Part shown: positions 46,701 to 57,917 of the stretch, one piece after another
Numbering within the stretch: position 1 is the first letter of the stretch
Layout: every line of letters starts with the position of its first letter
Assembly (NCBI GenBank): GCA_019054805.1
Contig: JAHQIY010000003.1
Location: forward strand, 6,200,001-6,264,000
Direction: 5' to 3'
Length of the DNA: 64,000 bases
Source of the DNA: Brachionus manjavacas
Taxonomy: Eukaryota > Rotifera > Eurotatoria > Ploima > Brachionidae
Translations under genes and position numbers: made by a program
The notes under the pieces: generated by a model
What the model saw: only the letters and a program-made list of their open reading frames with translations
What the model was told of the DNA's origin: nothing
The model's database searches: none

Positions 46701-48119
46701 GAATTAATTTTTTTAAACTTTTTTAAAGACTTAAATTTAAAATAAATATCTAAGTAAAATTTTTCTATAATTTTTTGTCTAATTTCTTTCACCATATAAG
46801 CAGTGATGTCGCATTTTTGTTTTGAACAATAATTTACGTAAAATATTGTGATGATTTAAAAAAGTCAAAAATCATAAATTTACCAGATTTTACCTAAATT
46901 TTTGCACAAACAAAAATGTCGTAAAAATTTAAGAGCTTTGACGTCTTTTGAGTTATACTTAAGCTCTCATAATAATAATAATGATCGTTTATAAGCTAGT
47001 GAATAATAGGGGATATAATTTACAAAAATCTTAATCATATAAATAGATCAAAACGAATGCATCAAATTTACATTTTATAATTAACTAACTCAAAAGACTT
47101 CTTAAATTTTTTGTACATCTTTGTTTACGAAAAAATTTACGAAAAATCTAGCAAATTTTTGATTTTTGACTTTTTTAAATTTTCAAAAATTGACAATGTT
47201 TTACGGAAATTATTGAAAAAATCAAAAAGCAAAAAATCATTATATTTTTAAAATGTTTAAAAAAAAATAAGTTTTAAATTTATTAGCCCCGAAAAAAAAA
47301 TAAAAAACAATTTACTACTGTGAAAAAATTTTGCTAATTCAAATTATTTGATCGAAAAATTTCTAATTATTTAGTTGAAAAAATTTACCCTGTTCAGATT
47401 TTTAAAAAAAATGTTCTACTTTTATGACTTGGGATTTTACACTAGTTTGGTTTTAATTTAAAAAAATTAAATTCTAATCTGATGAAATTTACTAACCGTA
47501 TGTATATTCAAAGCTGAAATATAGAAAGACCTAATTTCGGCATATCGAGCAATATTGTAGATTGCTTTTATTAATCGAAAGATCCAAAATATTAAAACAA
47601 TAACTATAGCAAACCATAATTTGAAGTCAACACTATTAGTGGAAGAAAATAAGCTTCTGCGTGGTAAAAGTGTTAAAGATTACTTGTTGGCACATTGGTT
47701 GAGAGGATATATTACGTCATGTAAAGACCTTTTTTCTACAAACGTATTATTTTTTTTATCACTAATTACATGCTGGCTTTGGAACAAAACACTGTAGTTC
47801 ACACATTCAAGCATAAAAACGCTGAAGAATGCCAAGAAAATTATTTGAAAAAGATTTAGAAATTCGGTTAAGATCAGCGACGGCATGCCATGGTTTTGGT
47901 GGTAATGATAGACACGAGCAAAAAATTCATCTAAATCGTCTATATGACTCCATTTTGCTAGGAAAAAAATAAAAGATAAATTTCGTCATTAATAAACTTT
48001 CTAAAATTACATTTTTCGACTTCATGAGTAAATGTGGTAAATTGAGGCGGATAATCTTCTTCTTCATTGTCTGTAGATTGTGCATTGAGGCCTCTGTATT
48101 GATGTACGGATGTGGACAT
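43773..48119 (-). CDS. ATG9: Autophagy protein 9 (phospholipid scramblase)
   Basis: Thirteen exons read in frame to about 822 residues: 48119-48011, 47957-47684, 47632-47497, 46555-46353, 46303-46254, 46196-46112, 46054-45955, 45910-45581, 45530-45396, 45345-44856, 44432-44306, 44252-44132, 44081-43773. ATG9 is the multispanning scramblase on Golgi-derived vesicles that seeds autophagosomes. Family blocks in order: HIDDLDEFFARVYHYHQNHG; TM segment LFQIIFLAFFSVFMLECVNY; WFAIVIVLIFWIFRLIKAIY; IHKQDLTELDIYNRILRFRN; LGSRRWSNYGRLYFRHFNEL; FAVLVLLTIYDEDV; AHVHYMPDSW; LFQYKFVYLLEELLSPI; FLRNFTVDVVGVGDVCSFAQ. The tail is Asp/Glu/Asn-rich and keeps FSALYIHELH near the end, like the animal family. Most introns are 45-60 nt. 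Intron 3 (941 nt) holds a foldback element and the intron before exon 11 is about 423 nt. Confidence 0.95.
46801..47220. mobile_element. Foldback element inside ATG9 intron 3
   Basis: The left arm (about 46828-46975) and right arm (about 47070-47220) are imperfect inverted repeats: CAATAATTTACGTAAAA against the complement of TTTTACGGAAATTATTG, AAAAAAGTCAAAAATCA against TGATTTTTGACTTTTTT, and CTTTTGAGTTA against TAACTCAAAAG. The centre has (ATA)n. It begins near CAGTGATGTCG. It encodes nothing and accounts for the unusual length of this intron. It belongs with the other TTTACGTAAA-rich elements of the window. Confidence 0.75.
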
Positions 48120-49488
48120 TTTTTTAATTTTCAAAATAAATATTCTATTGTTGATTTGGTTGCACTGGACCCATCAACTCTTACATCGAACTTTTTTTTC
48201 TTGAATTTCTAAATTAAATTTTGAATAAAAAAATAATTTTCGTGCTGTTTTAAATAATTCTTAAATTAAAAATAATCTTTTAAATTGATTAGAGGCCAAG
48301 ATAAGATAAAAATGAAACTTTTTGTAGAAATAAATTTTACCAAGATATTTTCAAGATGTCCAAGTAGAGTGGTTCATCAAAATAAAGGCCAATAATACAA
48401 AAATTTGCGATAGATCTCAACAACAAAATATTTACTATAGGATAGAATATAAACTATGGTCTAAATATAGTAAAAAGTTATACCGAACCCATTGAAAAAA
48501 GTTGAAATATCTTTAAAGGAGGCAAAGTCTTCGAGGCCTAAAATTTTTTTAGATTTTTTTTTCATAGACAGACAAAAATTGATTAAAAATACAAAGAGTA
48601 AAATGAAAGCATCTTTTTAAATTACGCTTTTAAATTATCTTTGAAAACAATATATTTTAAACTCACAGCTGATTAAAACTAAATTTCGTCTTAAATATTT
48701 TCGAATAATGTCTGAAAGTAATTTTGAAATTATTAGAGCAATGTGACTAATTGCATCAATTGTTTAAAATTATCTAGTTTGAATTTAAAGTGAAAGATAA
48801 CTTGCGTTTTGAACAACAATTGGAGACTCCTAGAATTTAAAGTACTAGAGATCAATTTTTTCAACGAGGTTTATTCAAATTTTGAAAATTTTAATAAATT
48901 ATTCTCTCGAAATTTTGATGCTTTAATTTGCGCATTTTACTCAGTCTAGTTACGTAAAAATTCAGGCTTTAAAGTTGCATAACTTTCAATACTCCCAATA
49001 TCCTTCAACTTGATTTTGAGTAGCTAAATTTTGTGAATATTTAACCGAAAAAATAATTATTTTTTAAAATTTATTTTAAAATGAACATAAAAAATCCAAG
49101 ACTAAAACGCGGTCACCATCCAAATTCAGTTCAAAATTCACAAAAGTGCGCCTCGAATTTTTCTGCACCACGACTGTCTAGTTGTCTTATAAAATCTGAA
49201 AATAGGGAACTCATTTTTCTCCCAATTTAAAGATTATTCTTTGACTTAACAAAAAAATATTTGCTAAATTTTGATAACATTTTTTTCCATTTTGCATTAA
49301 GTTATTTAAAAAAAAAAAAACATTTTGGAGAAATATACTCTAGAAATTTCTAGAATAAATTATTTCAGCTAAATAGTATGCTTTTTGAAATATAAAAGCG
49401 CGCAAGTATATAATAGCAAAATTTTCGAGTTAAATCCCAACTTATTTTAAAAGAAAATTCGTGAACTATCCGTCTAAATAAAGATAAG
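48120..49488. other. Intergenic between divergent ATG9 and AHSA1
   Basis: No gene. Holds the promoters of two outward-facing genes. A foldback or regulatory motif is not evident. Confidence 0.5.
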
Positions 49489-50747
49489 ATGGCCAAGTGG
49501 GGAGAAGGTGATCCAAGATGGATTGTAGAGGAACGAGCTGATGCCACCAATGTTAACAATTGGCATTGGACCGAGAAAAATGCAACTCCATGGTCACGGG
49601 ACAAGATCAAAGAGCTTTTAAGTGGTTTAAAAATTGAAAACGATGAATGTAAATTTTAGATGAACACTTTTCCTTAAAGATTTTAAATTAGTTTGCTTTA
49701 GTTTCGTGCATAATAAAGGAAATAAGCAAAATTGAAGGCGAGGCGACTGCTAATAACCGAAAAGCTAAACTAATCTTTTTCTACGAATGGGTAATAAATG
49801 GAGAGTGGGAAGGAACGCTGAAAAACAGCGAAAATAAAACTGTTTATAAAGGAAAATTTGATATTCCGAATCTAAGCGAGGAACATGATGCCAAAGATGT
49901 GGACGTAAACGTTAGCATGACCAACGACAATAAGCAGCCAAAGTTAAAGGAGTTCATGTATCGCCAGGGAACTGAAAAAATACGGCAGCAACTTGCCAAG
50001 TATATTACTCTGCTGAGAGAAGGTGATTAAAAATAAACAAATAAGATTAAATTTAAATAATTTTTTGACAATTTGAAAAGAGTTTTCGCAAGGACTTATT
50101 TTGCCCACTAAAGACAGCAGCAGTAATTTGAAAAATCTTGCTTCAACTCAATCAAATTCACAGGGAGCCAAATCGGCCGAAAAACCTGCCTCAGAAAAGC
50201 TAAATCAGGAAATAAATGGCTCTGCTAAAATACTGACTAAAAAATTGTCTCTAACTGAAGATTTTAAATGCCGAGTTAGCGAATTGTATGACGTATTTAC
50301 AAACATTGAGGTAATTAAGCTAAATAGTAGGGCTAAGTTTTACTTTATTGTATACTTAGATGGTTAGAGCTTTTGCACGTTCATCAAATGTTGTCTATGA
50401 GCCGGAAAAAGGAGGAAAATTTTCGCTATTCGATTCGAATGTGACAGGAAGTTTTGTGGAATTGGTAAGTGAAATATATTTGTGCTCAATTAAAAAAAAA
50501 CTTCAAATTAAATGTATCACAGGTGCCTAACAAAAAAATAGTGATGAATTGGAAAAACAAACGCTGGACTGATGAGCATTATTCGGTTGTGACATTGGAA
50601 TTCAACGAGAAAGAAGATTACACCCTGTTGACGCTTAATCAGACTGGAATACCGCAGAATTTTTTGGAGAACACAGAAGAAGGATGGAAAAATTACTATT
50701 TTAATTCAATAAAACAAACTTTCGGTTTCGGCTCCAGAATTATGTGA
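49489..50747 (+). CDS. AHSA1: Activator of Hsp90 ATPase
   Basis: Five exons, 49489-49648, 49702-50022, 50081-50310, 50360-50464 and 50523-50747, encode 346 residues (human AHA1 has 338). It is a cytosolic co-chaperone that binds the middle and N-terminal domains of Hsp90 and stimulates ATP hydrolysis. The N-terminal Hsp90-binding domain starts MAKWGEGDPRWIVEERADAT and continues WTEKNATPWSRDKI, with KAKLIFFYEW and YKGKFDIPNLSEE. A Ser/Lys-rich linker leads to the C-terminal AHSA1/START-like domain: FKCRVSELYDVFT, GGKFSLFDSNVTGSFVEL, VMNWKNKRWTDEHYSVVTLE, and the ending GWKNYYFNSIKQTFGFGSRI. Introns are 49-58 nt. All conserved segments are intact. Confidence 0.96.
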
Positions 50748-51544
50748 ACATGAAGATTGTCAGAATTTTTTTTTTTTTAAATTTTTAAAGCTTTTTTGAG
50801 TAACTTTATTTACAAAATTAAAAGAGGAATCATTTCGCCAGAATTATGTTAAGGCTTTTTTTTGAGTCTCTTTATTAATCTATTGAGTCATAACAGAAAG
50901 TGTTTTTCTAGTATCCATCAATAAAAATGCTGAGGATTTTTTTTAATTTCGTCTTGAAAATCCAAACAGTTAAAGTTTAGAGTTAATTTTTGCAAATACT
51001 ACCTTGATTGACATCTTAAGTTTTAGTTAAACTAATTCTTATAAAATTAGAGAACTTTTCCATTGCAATAGAGTTCAATATTTTGAAAATAATTTTACGA
51101 CATTTTTTAAAATTTATATTAATGTAAATTAACAATGATTATACAAAATGAAAGAGACACTTTATTATCCTTTTACCCAGCGAACGCTCTAATTACAGCA
51201 TCTATGATAATATTTTTTAAATATTTGTCAGACTTATCTAAAATCCTTTGGTACATTTAGACACAGCATACGGTAAATACTCACATATTGGGTTCTGGTG
51301 TTTCAATCTTTTTAAATTATTTAAATTTGTCATTATTGACTCGGTAAACTATCAAAATTATTAACTGGACCTTCAAAAAAATTGAGTCATTTCAAACTAA
51401 ACTTATTATGCTTTTTATTTCGAATTTATTTTTCAAAATAAAATTAAAAAAAAAAGAAAAAAGAAAAAAAAAATTGAGAGTATAATAAAGGAAAATATAA
51501 TATGTTAAAAAAAATTTAAAAGAGAATAGATAAATTAAATTTAT
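50748..51544. other. Intergenic
   Basis: AT-rich; no gene recognised. Confidence 0.45.
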
Positions 51545-51760
51545 TAAAATAAATAATGACAGGTGCTATATGTTGGCATGTTTGAAATGAGGGAATTACA
51601 CAATGAATTCGGCTAGTCGACATCTTGTATCACTCCACCAGTCCGACAATCAATCGAACAAAATGACTCAGTCATGTTTCTCACTCAGCTCAAAAAGTCT
51701 AATTGAAACTGTTAGTTGATTAAGTTCATTTAAGATCTTGTGATACAAATTTTGAATTAA
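51545..51760 (-). pseudogene. LINE C-terminal/3' fragment
   Basis: CTGAGTGAGAAACATGACTG (minus) and neighbouring sequence match the C-terminal coding end of the LINE at 54090-54290 (CTCCACCAGTC, ATGACTCAGTC, AACTGTTAGTTG). Stops are present. Confidence 0.65.
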
Positions 51761-51989
51761 CTGTATTCTTTAAATTTTATTTTCTGAAAATTAGTTCGGA
51801 AAGTAAAATTCAGAATATTATTATGTCCTTTTTAATTTTAAATTTTTTTAAAATTTTTTCGATAAAAATCTTGATCATTCTTTTAACTATTGGGGACTGA
51901 CACTTTTTATCGAAAATTAATAAAGAAAAATTATATAGAAAAAATTAATCAATTAACTTTTCGAATCATTTGATAGAAAGAAAAAGTAT

Positions 51990-52310
51990 GTTGCTTATTT
52001 TTTGACATTTCCAAAGCCTCCGAGAAGGCTTGGCATGAAGGTATAATTTACAAGCTTATACAGATAAATATACCTGCCTATTTAATTTATTGGATTAAAT
52101 CATTTCTTATGGGATCTATTCTAAATTTTAATTTCCCTTGTCTTAACTCTCTTTCAGAAACTAATATAAAAAGTTTGGAAGTAATCCAAAATTCAGCGAT
52201 TCGTTCTATACTAAAATTAAGTTATGATACTCCCTCCAACATATTACATCATGAGGCATATAAAAAACTTAAACTACTGACAGTCTATTATTTCTTCTTT
52301 TTTTCCTGAA
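51990..52310 (+). pseudogene. LINE RT fragment with internal deletion
   Basis: FDISKASEKAWHEGIIYKLI continues the RT motif FDISKAFDxVWHEGLL, then IPAYLIYWIKSFLMG. It jumps directly to SETNIKSLEVIQNSAIRSIL, which belongs near the C-terminus. About 150 residues containing the YxDD site are deleted. Confidence 0.75.
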
Positions 52311-53154
52311 CCATCAGATATTTAAAAAATGTATTCTGTTACTCTCTATCTTAAATTATTTAATTTTAATTTTAATATTTCTCTATTTTTTTACTTATGT
52401 TATTTTTACTTTATTTTTTTTCTTATTTTTTATTCTTATTTTATTCTATTTAACCTTATTTTGATTTTTTTTAATATTTTTTATTTTTTATTTTTTAAAT
52501 CTGATGAAGATATACAAATAAATAATAAATAAATAAACGTGATCTTAGTCGCATTGGCGAATAAGAATAAGAAAATTTTTTAATCATTGGTTCTTTTTAA
52601 TTAAACACTCAATTTAAAATAATCAAGCTAATTAATAATTTTTGATTTCTGAAAACTTCGTTTTAGATTTAAAATTAGCTGTTGAATGCAATTTAATAAA
52701 AAATGATATTTGTTGTATGAAATTTTGACTTTTTAATAAAATTCATTTTGTTTTTCTAATTGCCAAAATCCAATTCCGTGTAGCTCAAGTCAGTCAAAAA
52801 AACTAAAAAAAAAACTTTGTCATCTTATTAAAGCGGGGATAATTAATAGAAAAAAGTGTAAAAAAAAGAAAAATTTTTAAATTTTTGATAAAGCATCAAA
52901 ATGATAAAAAAAATTTACATGATTTCCAAGATAAAAATTAAAAAAATTATTTAATAAAATTGTTACCAGACTTATCACAAAACCTGTTTGGTACCCATTG
53001 TTAACATGCTAAGTTATCAGTTGATAACACTTATGTTTTGACTAGACCTAATTTTTCAATTTGTAAAAAAGAAAACCGGAAAAGCTATCAAATAATTTAT
53101 TGAAATTTATTAAAAAAGATACTTTTGATTTTTCGTTTTTTTTTAAAACTGTGA
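52311..53154. other. Non-coding
   Basis: Poly-T-rich and AT-rich, with (AATA)n at about 52515-52535 (likely the tail of the preceding LINE). No gene. Confidence 0.45.
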
Positions 53155-53290
53155 TGGCTTGGGTATGTACTTAGAATGAAAGAAACACGAATACCTAAAA
53201 GAGTCCTTTAATGGACATCTTTAGGACGACCAACAGTAACATGGAGCTCAGCAAAGAGGTTAAAAAACAAAATCTGGTGTGAAGAACCAA
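53155..53290 (+). pseudogene. LINE C-terminal fragment
   Basis: GYVLRMKETRIPKRVL, then one stop, then WTSLGRPTVTWSSAKR. This resembles the GHVLRMxxxRIPKxxL...GRRxxGRPxxxW tail common in LINE reverse transcriptase proteins. Confidence 0.65.
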
Positions 53291-53879
53291 ATTTATCTTA
53301 AAAGACATAATTTGTTCACATTATGTCATTTGATTTTTATTTAACATCCTTTTAGATGTAAATAAAATCCCATCATTTTATTTAACCGGATGTTTTTTTT
53401 TGATGAATGTTGTTTTTAGATGGTACCTTTTCCAGTAAATATAAATTTATTTAAATACTGCTTGAATTTTTAAATTTTTAGATAAAGATTTTTTTTATCT
53501 TGAAACATTTCATGGTTTATTTAGTAAAAAATAAAGTTATTTTCTTATTTGAATATTAAAAAATTTAAAACATTTTGATTAAGATTTTTGTTTTGAAAAA
53601 ATAAAATTTTTAATTTTTTTCCCTATAAAAATACGGTCAGACTTAAAAGGGCGGTCAAATTTGTGGACTGCCATAATTATATGGGCGTCAGAAATGTTGT
53701 CAATTTTTTGGCGCTTTGCCACGTAAATTGAAAGATATATTGAAAAAAATCTTTGAAATTTAAAAAAAATAGCTTTCATAAATGATAAAAAAAGGAAAAA
53801 ATATCTTTTTCATAATAAATAATGCTTTGTGGAATAATGCTTACTTTTAATTATTTATTTTTTTGTTTTTTTTTAATTT
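53291..53879. other. Non-coding, contains MITE fragment
   Basis: 53630-53730 is a diverged copy of the 15442-15951 MITE (TACGGTCAGACTTAAAAGGG, GGTCAAATTTGTGGACTGCC, GCCACGTAAATT). Confidence 0.55.
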
Positions 53880-54308
53880 GTTTTCTTACCGAGCTAGGGC
53901 TTCTACAGAATAAATTAAAAAATCAAAATCAAAATCAAAATAAAATTAAAGTTAATAAAATGAGATAAAAAAAAAATATAAATTAAATAAGCTATAAAAA
54001 AAAATGAAAGTTTAGAAGACATAGATTGTTACATGTGGCACATGTTTACATAGTTCAGGTTTCAGGAAAAAGGAGGAAATAGTAAGGTAGCAATTACACA
54101 ATGGAGTTGGATATTCGTTAAATCTTGATTTAAAACCTTCTTTGTATTCTTCCACCAGTCTTACAACCAATGGAATAGAATGACTCAGTCCTGTCCCAAC
54201 ACATCTCTCACTCAACTCAAAAAAGCCGATTTGAGACTGTTAGTAATTTAAGTTTATTAAAAGATTCATGATGCACGATTTTGAAGGGAGTATTATATTT
54301 TAATTTAA
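53880..54308 (-). pseudogene. LINE C-terminus and 3' UTR, interrupted by another LINE
   Basis: The minus strand reads SFNKLKLLTVSNRLFELSER, then HSIPLVVRLVEEYKEGFKSR, a LINE C-terminus. A 3' UTR follows, ending near CGGTAAGAAAAC at 53880. The same 3' UTR recurs at 29120-29310 and 60490-60660. At about 54308 it is cut by the plus-strand LINE. Its upstream part resumes at 55690. Confidence 0.8.
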
Positions 54309-55683
54309 GGATAGATAGTAATGGAGAGGATTATTAGGGATGCGATGATGGCACATCTTATCAAGTACAACTTGATTGCGAAACAGCAACACGGCTTTGT
54401 AACTAAGAAATCTTGCTTGACCAATCTCCTTGAGACGATCGACATTGTAACCGAAGCTTTGAACCGCGGCTTTGCTTCAGCTATAGTCTTTATGGATTTT
54501 GCCAAAGCATTCGACAAAGTGTCTCATAGGGCATTGATTAAGAAAATTGAGGCATACGGCGTCAGGGCAAACCTTACAGACTTTCTCTCAGGCAGAAAGC
54601 AACGGGTGGTACTGGGAGAGAATGTCTCTGGCTTGAAAGACGTGCTAAACGGAGTCCCACAAGGATCTGTCCTTGGTCCGCTGCTCTTTGTTATATTTAT
54701 CAACGACATGCCAAGCGTAGTAAGTAGCTTGATAAAGCTCTTTGCGGACGATACAAAACTCCTCACTATTATCAAGAACCGCCTCGATTTGCAGCAATTG
54801 CAAATTGACATAGATAGGCTTGTTAAATGGGCTGATGAATGGAAAATGGATTTCAACGGCGACAAATATAAGTTCATGTTCCTCAAGAACAAACATTTTC
54901 CACTTATCAACCTTCAAATGAACAACGTACCAATGGAACAAACCAATGTGGAAAGAGACCTCGGAATCTATGTAACAAGCGACCTCAAATGGAACCACCA
55001 AGCTGCAAGCAAAGCCAATATTATTTTAGGACAAATCAAGCAAGTATTCAAGTGCTGGTCAATCAGCACTTTCAGGCAACTGTATGTGGCTTTCGTTAGA
55101 CCGCACTTAGAATACGCTGTTGCTGCTTGGAACCCTTATTCAAAAAAAGATATACACATACTAGATAGGGTATAACGGCGAGCCACAAAATTGGTTCATG
55201 AGCTCAGACATCTTAAATACGAACAAAGACTAGCCAAGTTGGAACTAACCAACTTAAAAGTGAGACGAGATAGAGGCGACCTTATAGAGTTTTTTAAGCA
55301 CGAATGATTTTAGCTCGGTAGTGTGGCATAACCAGAGTTTGAAAAGCAACTCACTGAGAAGCGAAGGTCCAGCCGGTGGCATTCGAGGTAATCAGCACAG
55401 GATGACTAAGCAGCTCACCAAGACAAAACAACGAGACATTTTTCTGACAAATAGACTAGTGAACAGTTGGAATGAACTGCCTGACGAATTAATCAACGCG
55501 CAATCGAAGAATTGCTTTAAAAACCAGCTGTATAATTATTTAAAAACGAAATAACGGCAAATAAATTAGCTTTTGTAACTATTATGGTATGTAAAAACCA
55601 GACAGCTACCATAGAAAGGCTACGTCTAGCCTTGCTCCGCAGGTTTCCTGCTGTAGCTTAAATTATTATTATTATTATTTAAT
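54309..55683 (+). pseudogene. LINE ORF2 (reverse transcriptase) copy, 5'-truncated
   Basis: Contains RT motifs FMDFAKAFDKVSHRALIKKI, GVPQGSVLGPLLFVIFINDM, the catalytic LFADDTKLL and FNGDKYKFMFLK, then the C-terminal RRATKLVHELRHLKYEQRL and RLVNSWNELPDELINA. A CAA-to-TAA change at about 55173 breaks the frame just before RRATK, and a frameshift lies near 55310. The 3' UTR ends in (ATT)n at 55660-55680. The N-terminal endonuclease is absent. GC content is clearly higher than in the surroundings and damage is slight, so it is a fairly young CR1/L2/Jockey-like insertion. Confidence 0.92.
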
Positions 55684-56155
55684 TTTCTAGTGTTTTTTGA
55701 GTAAGACCCCATTTTTTATCTGACAATATCTTAATAATGTTTTGCCTTTTGTTGCAGCGTTCTTTAATTTCGTCTACTAATATATTAAAATTTAATTTAG
55801 AATCAAATTAAACAAAGAAACTTGATTTCTTTTTGGCTCATTATTCTGTTTCCATTAATTTTTAAGTTCTGATTATCAGTCTCTTTTTTCATTTTTAAGT
55901 TTAGATTATCAGTCTCAGTTTTAGATTATCAGTTGTTTTTTGTACCTAGAGAAGACTACTGAACATGTTTTTTCAACTGATATCTTCATTTTCCATTTAA
56001 AAAGCCATTATTCTAGTTCAACGGTGTATTTAATTTTCTTATTTTCTAGGTTCCCCTTTTTGTTATAAATGAAGAATGCAACTAGATCATCTGCGAAAAG
56101 CAGAGAGTATTCGTTATTTGTTTTGTTTCTTTTTGGGATGTCAAAAAGAAACAAA
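55684..56155 (-). pseudogene. LINE RT fragment (YADD region), continuation of interrupted LINE
   Basis: The minus strand reads FDIPKRNKTNNEYSLLFADD, then LVAFFIYNKKGNLENKK, WLFKWKMKISVEKT and RCNKRQNIIKILSDKKWGLT. This is RT motif C onwards. It fits between the RT fragment ending at 57918 and the C-terminus at 54308. Stops are present. Confidence 0.8.
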
Positions 56156-57917
56156 ACCCAATCAATTTTTTATTTTAGTTCTATAAGAAAGAAGATTTAT
56201 TAATTTAATAGATTTATAAATCGTTTTTTAAATTTAATAGATTAACAAAATCGGATTAAAAAGATTGAGCCATTTAAAAGTAAATATTCAATTTATTATC
56301 TTCTTAAGGGGTTATTGAAATTAAATTCGAAATAAAACAGGATTAATTAACTAATATTATTCTATACTAAAACTCTAAAAAATTAGTAAGGCAGTGTTTA
56401 TGGATAAAATCTAATTTCCAAATCTGAAAAATAATTAATGACTCAATTTTTTGTTGAAATAGGAATTTTTTGATACATTTAAATAGCATAGAACAATATC
56501 CTAAAAAAATTTTGGGATAAAAAAGAAAATTTTGTTCATAAGAAAAATTTTGCAAGTAAAAATTGCAATTTATGTCTTAATTTAAAAAAAAGAAAATTTA
56601 GTGAATTTTAAATAAAATTAAAAATGGGACTTTCTGTGACTGAGAGAGAGACTCCAAAAAGTGATTTCTTAATTAACGAAATCGACAATAAAAATCTGCA
56701 AATACGCCAATGAATGTGGTCAAGTCCATGCACAGAAAAATTGGACTTGATTGGGTTTTTTCTTTAGCAAAATAGATCCATTTTATTAATAATATAACTT
56801 ATCTATCTATTTTAATAACTTAGTTTTTCATTGTTTAACTTTTTGCTATAACTAATGCATCATCGGTTACTGAGAACTTGATTCTTTTTGGTACTTATCT
56901 AAATCAAATTATTCAAAATTTAAATCTTAAATTAGAAAACAAATTTAATAATTTACTTAAATAAACTCTACAATCTTCACCATTTTTATTTTAAAACACT
57001 GTTTTTGTCCAAATTTGTAAATTTGCGCAATATAAAATTTCAGTAATTTAATGATGAAAATCGCATCTTTTAATTATATTTTTAAATTACCGTATCCTTT
57101 CGTTCGATTATGCTGCACCACAAGTTAAGACACGCTATTAGACCATGCACCAAAGTATATCTCGCCCATGCTATAATTTTGTTAACTTTGAGCGCATGCT
57201 CTAATAGCGTAATCACGCGTTAAGGTCCGCATCAAACACTAAAAACCTTAGGTTTAATGCGTCATCAAGATACGTTTTTAAAGCAAAAAATTAAAATATA
57301 AAAATGAATTTTCTAATTTTTTTCATTTCTTAATCTTTGGTGCAGCACCAAAAGCATAATTCAAAAAATTATTTTTTATTTTTTGCCTTAAAAACGTCTC
57401 TTGATGGACTGACAAAAAAAATTGAATTTTACTGACAAAAAAACTACATATGATGACAAATAAATTAATTAACTAATAAAATAATTATTTGAGTGACAAA
57501 AATACTTTTTTGACTAATTAATTATTTTTACAACAAATTACTGATTTTGAGGTCACAATAAAAATCAAAATCTTGAACTATAGCACCAAAATCAGAAGGA
57601 AGCTCCAGACGATTATGACAAACCGTTTTGTCTAAATCTCATCATCAAGCTAGAGTCAACTATGAGAAAACGTCACAATTTAAGTTCATTCCTTACAATA
57701 TTAGAGAATTAAATTACTAAATAGCTTTTCTTTTCTTTTTTCCTTATTCACTCCTTGTGAAGCATAGGGTCATTACTTTTGATTTCCACTCAAGTCGAAT
57801 TAAATAGCTTAATTAGAACTAAAATAAAATAAAATAAAAATGAATAAAATTTTGTCAGTGCAAAATCAAATCATTTAAAATCATTATAAAATAATCAAGA
57901 CTAAAAAAAATATTTTT
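56156..57917. other. AT-rich insert between LINE halves
   Basis: Separates two adjoining parts of one LINE. It encodes nothing recognised. A GC-richer foldback lies at about 57100-57370. The left junction has a perfect 15-bp inverted repeat (see findings). Confidence 0.5.
57100..57370. repeat. Foldback repeat
   Basis: ATTATGCTGCACCACAA near 57107-57123 is inverted as TTGGTGCAGCACCAAAAGCATAAT near 57337-57360. Inside, ACGCTATTAGACCATGC pairs with GCATGCTCTAATAGCGT. The nested arms suggest a small foldback transposon. Confidence 0.6.

Noticed and set aside
47657..47683. A 27-nt intron in ATG9 (GTAATC...CGCAG)
   Set aside because: It keeps the frame, but a second acceptor gives a 51-nt intron (47633-47683) of the usual local size, also in frame and joining conserved residues. 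The longer intron is more likely.
54524..55001. Minus-strand ORFs across the plus-strand LINE
   Set aside because: Antisense of RT motifs (for example DPCGTP opposite GVPQGS).
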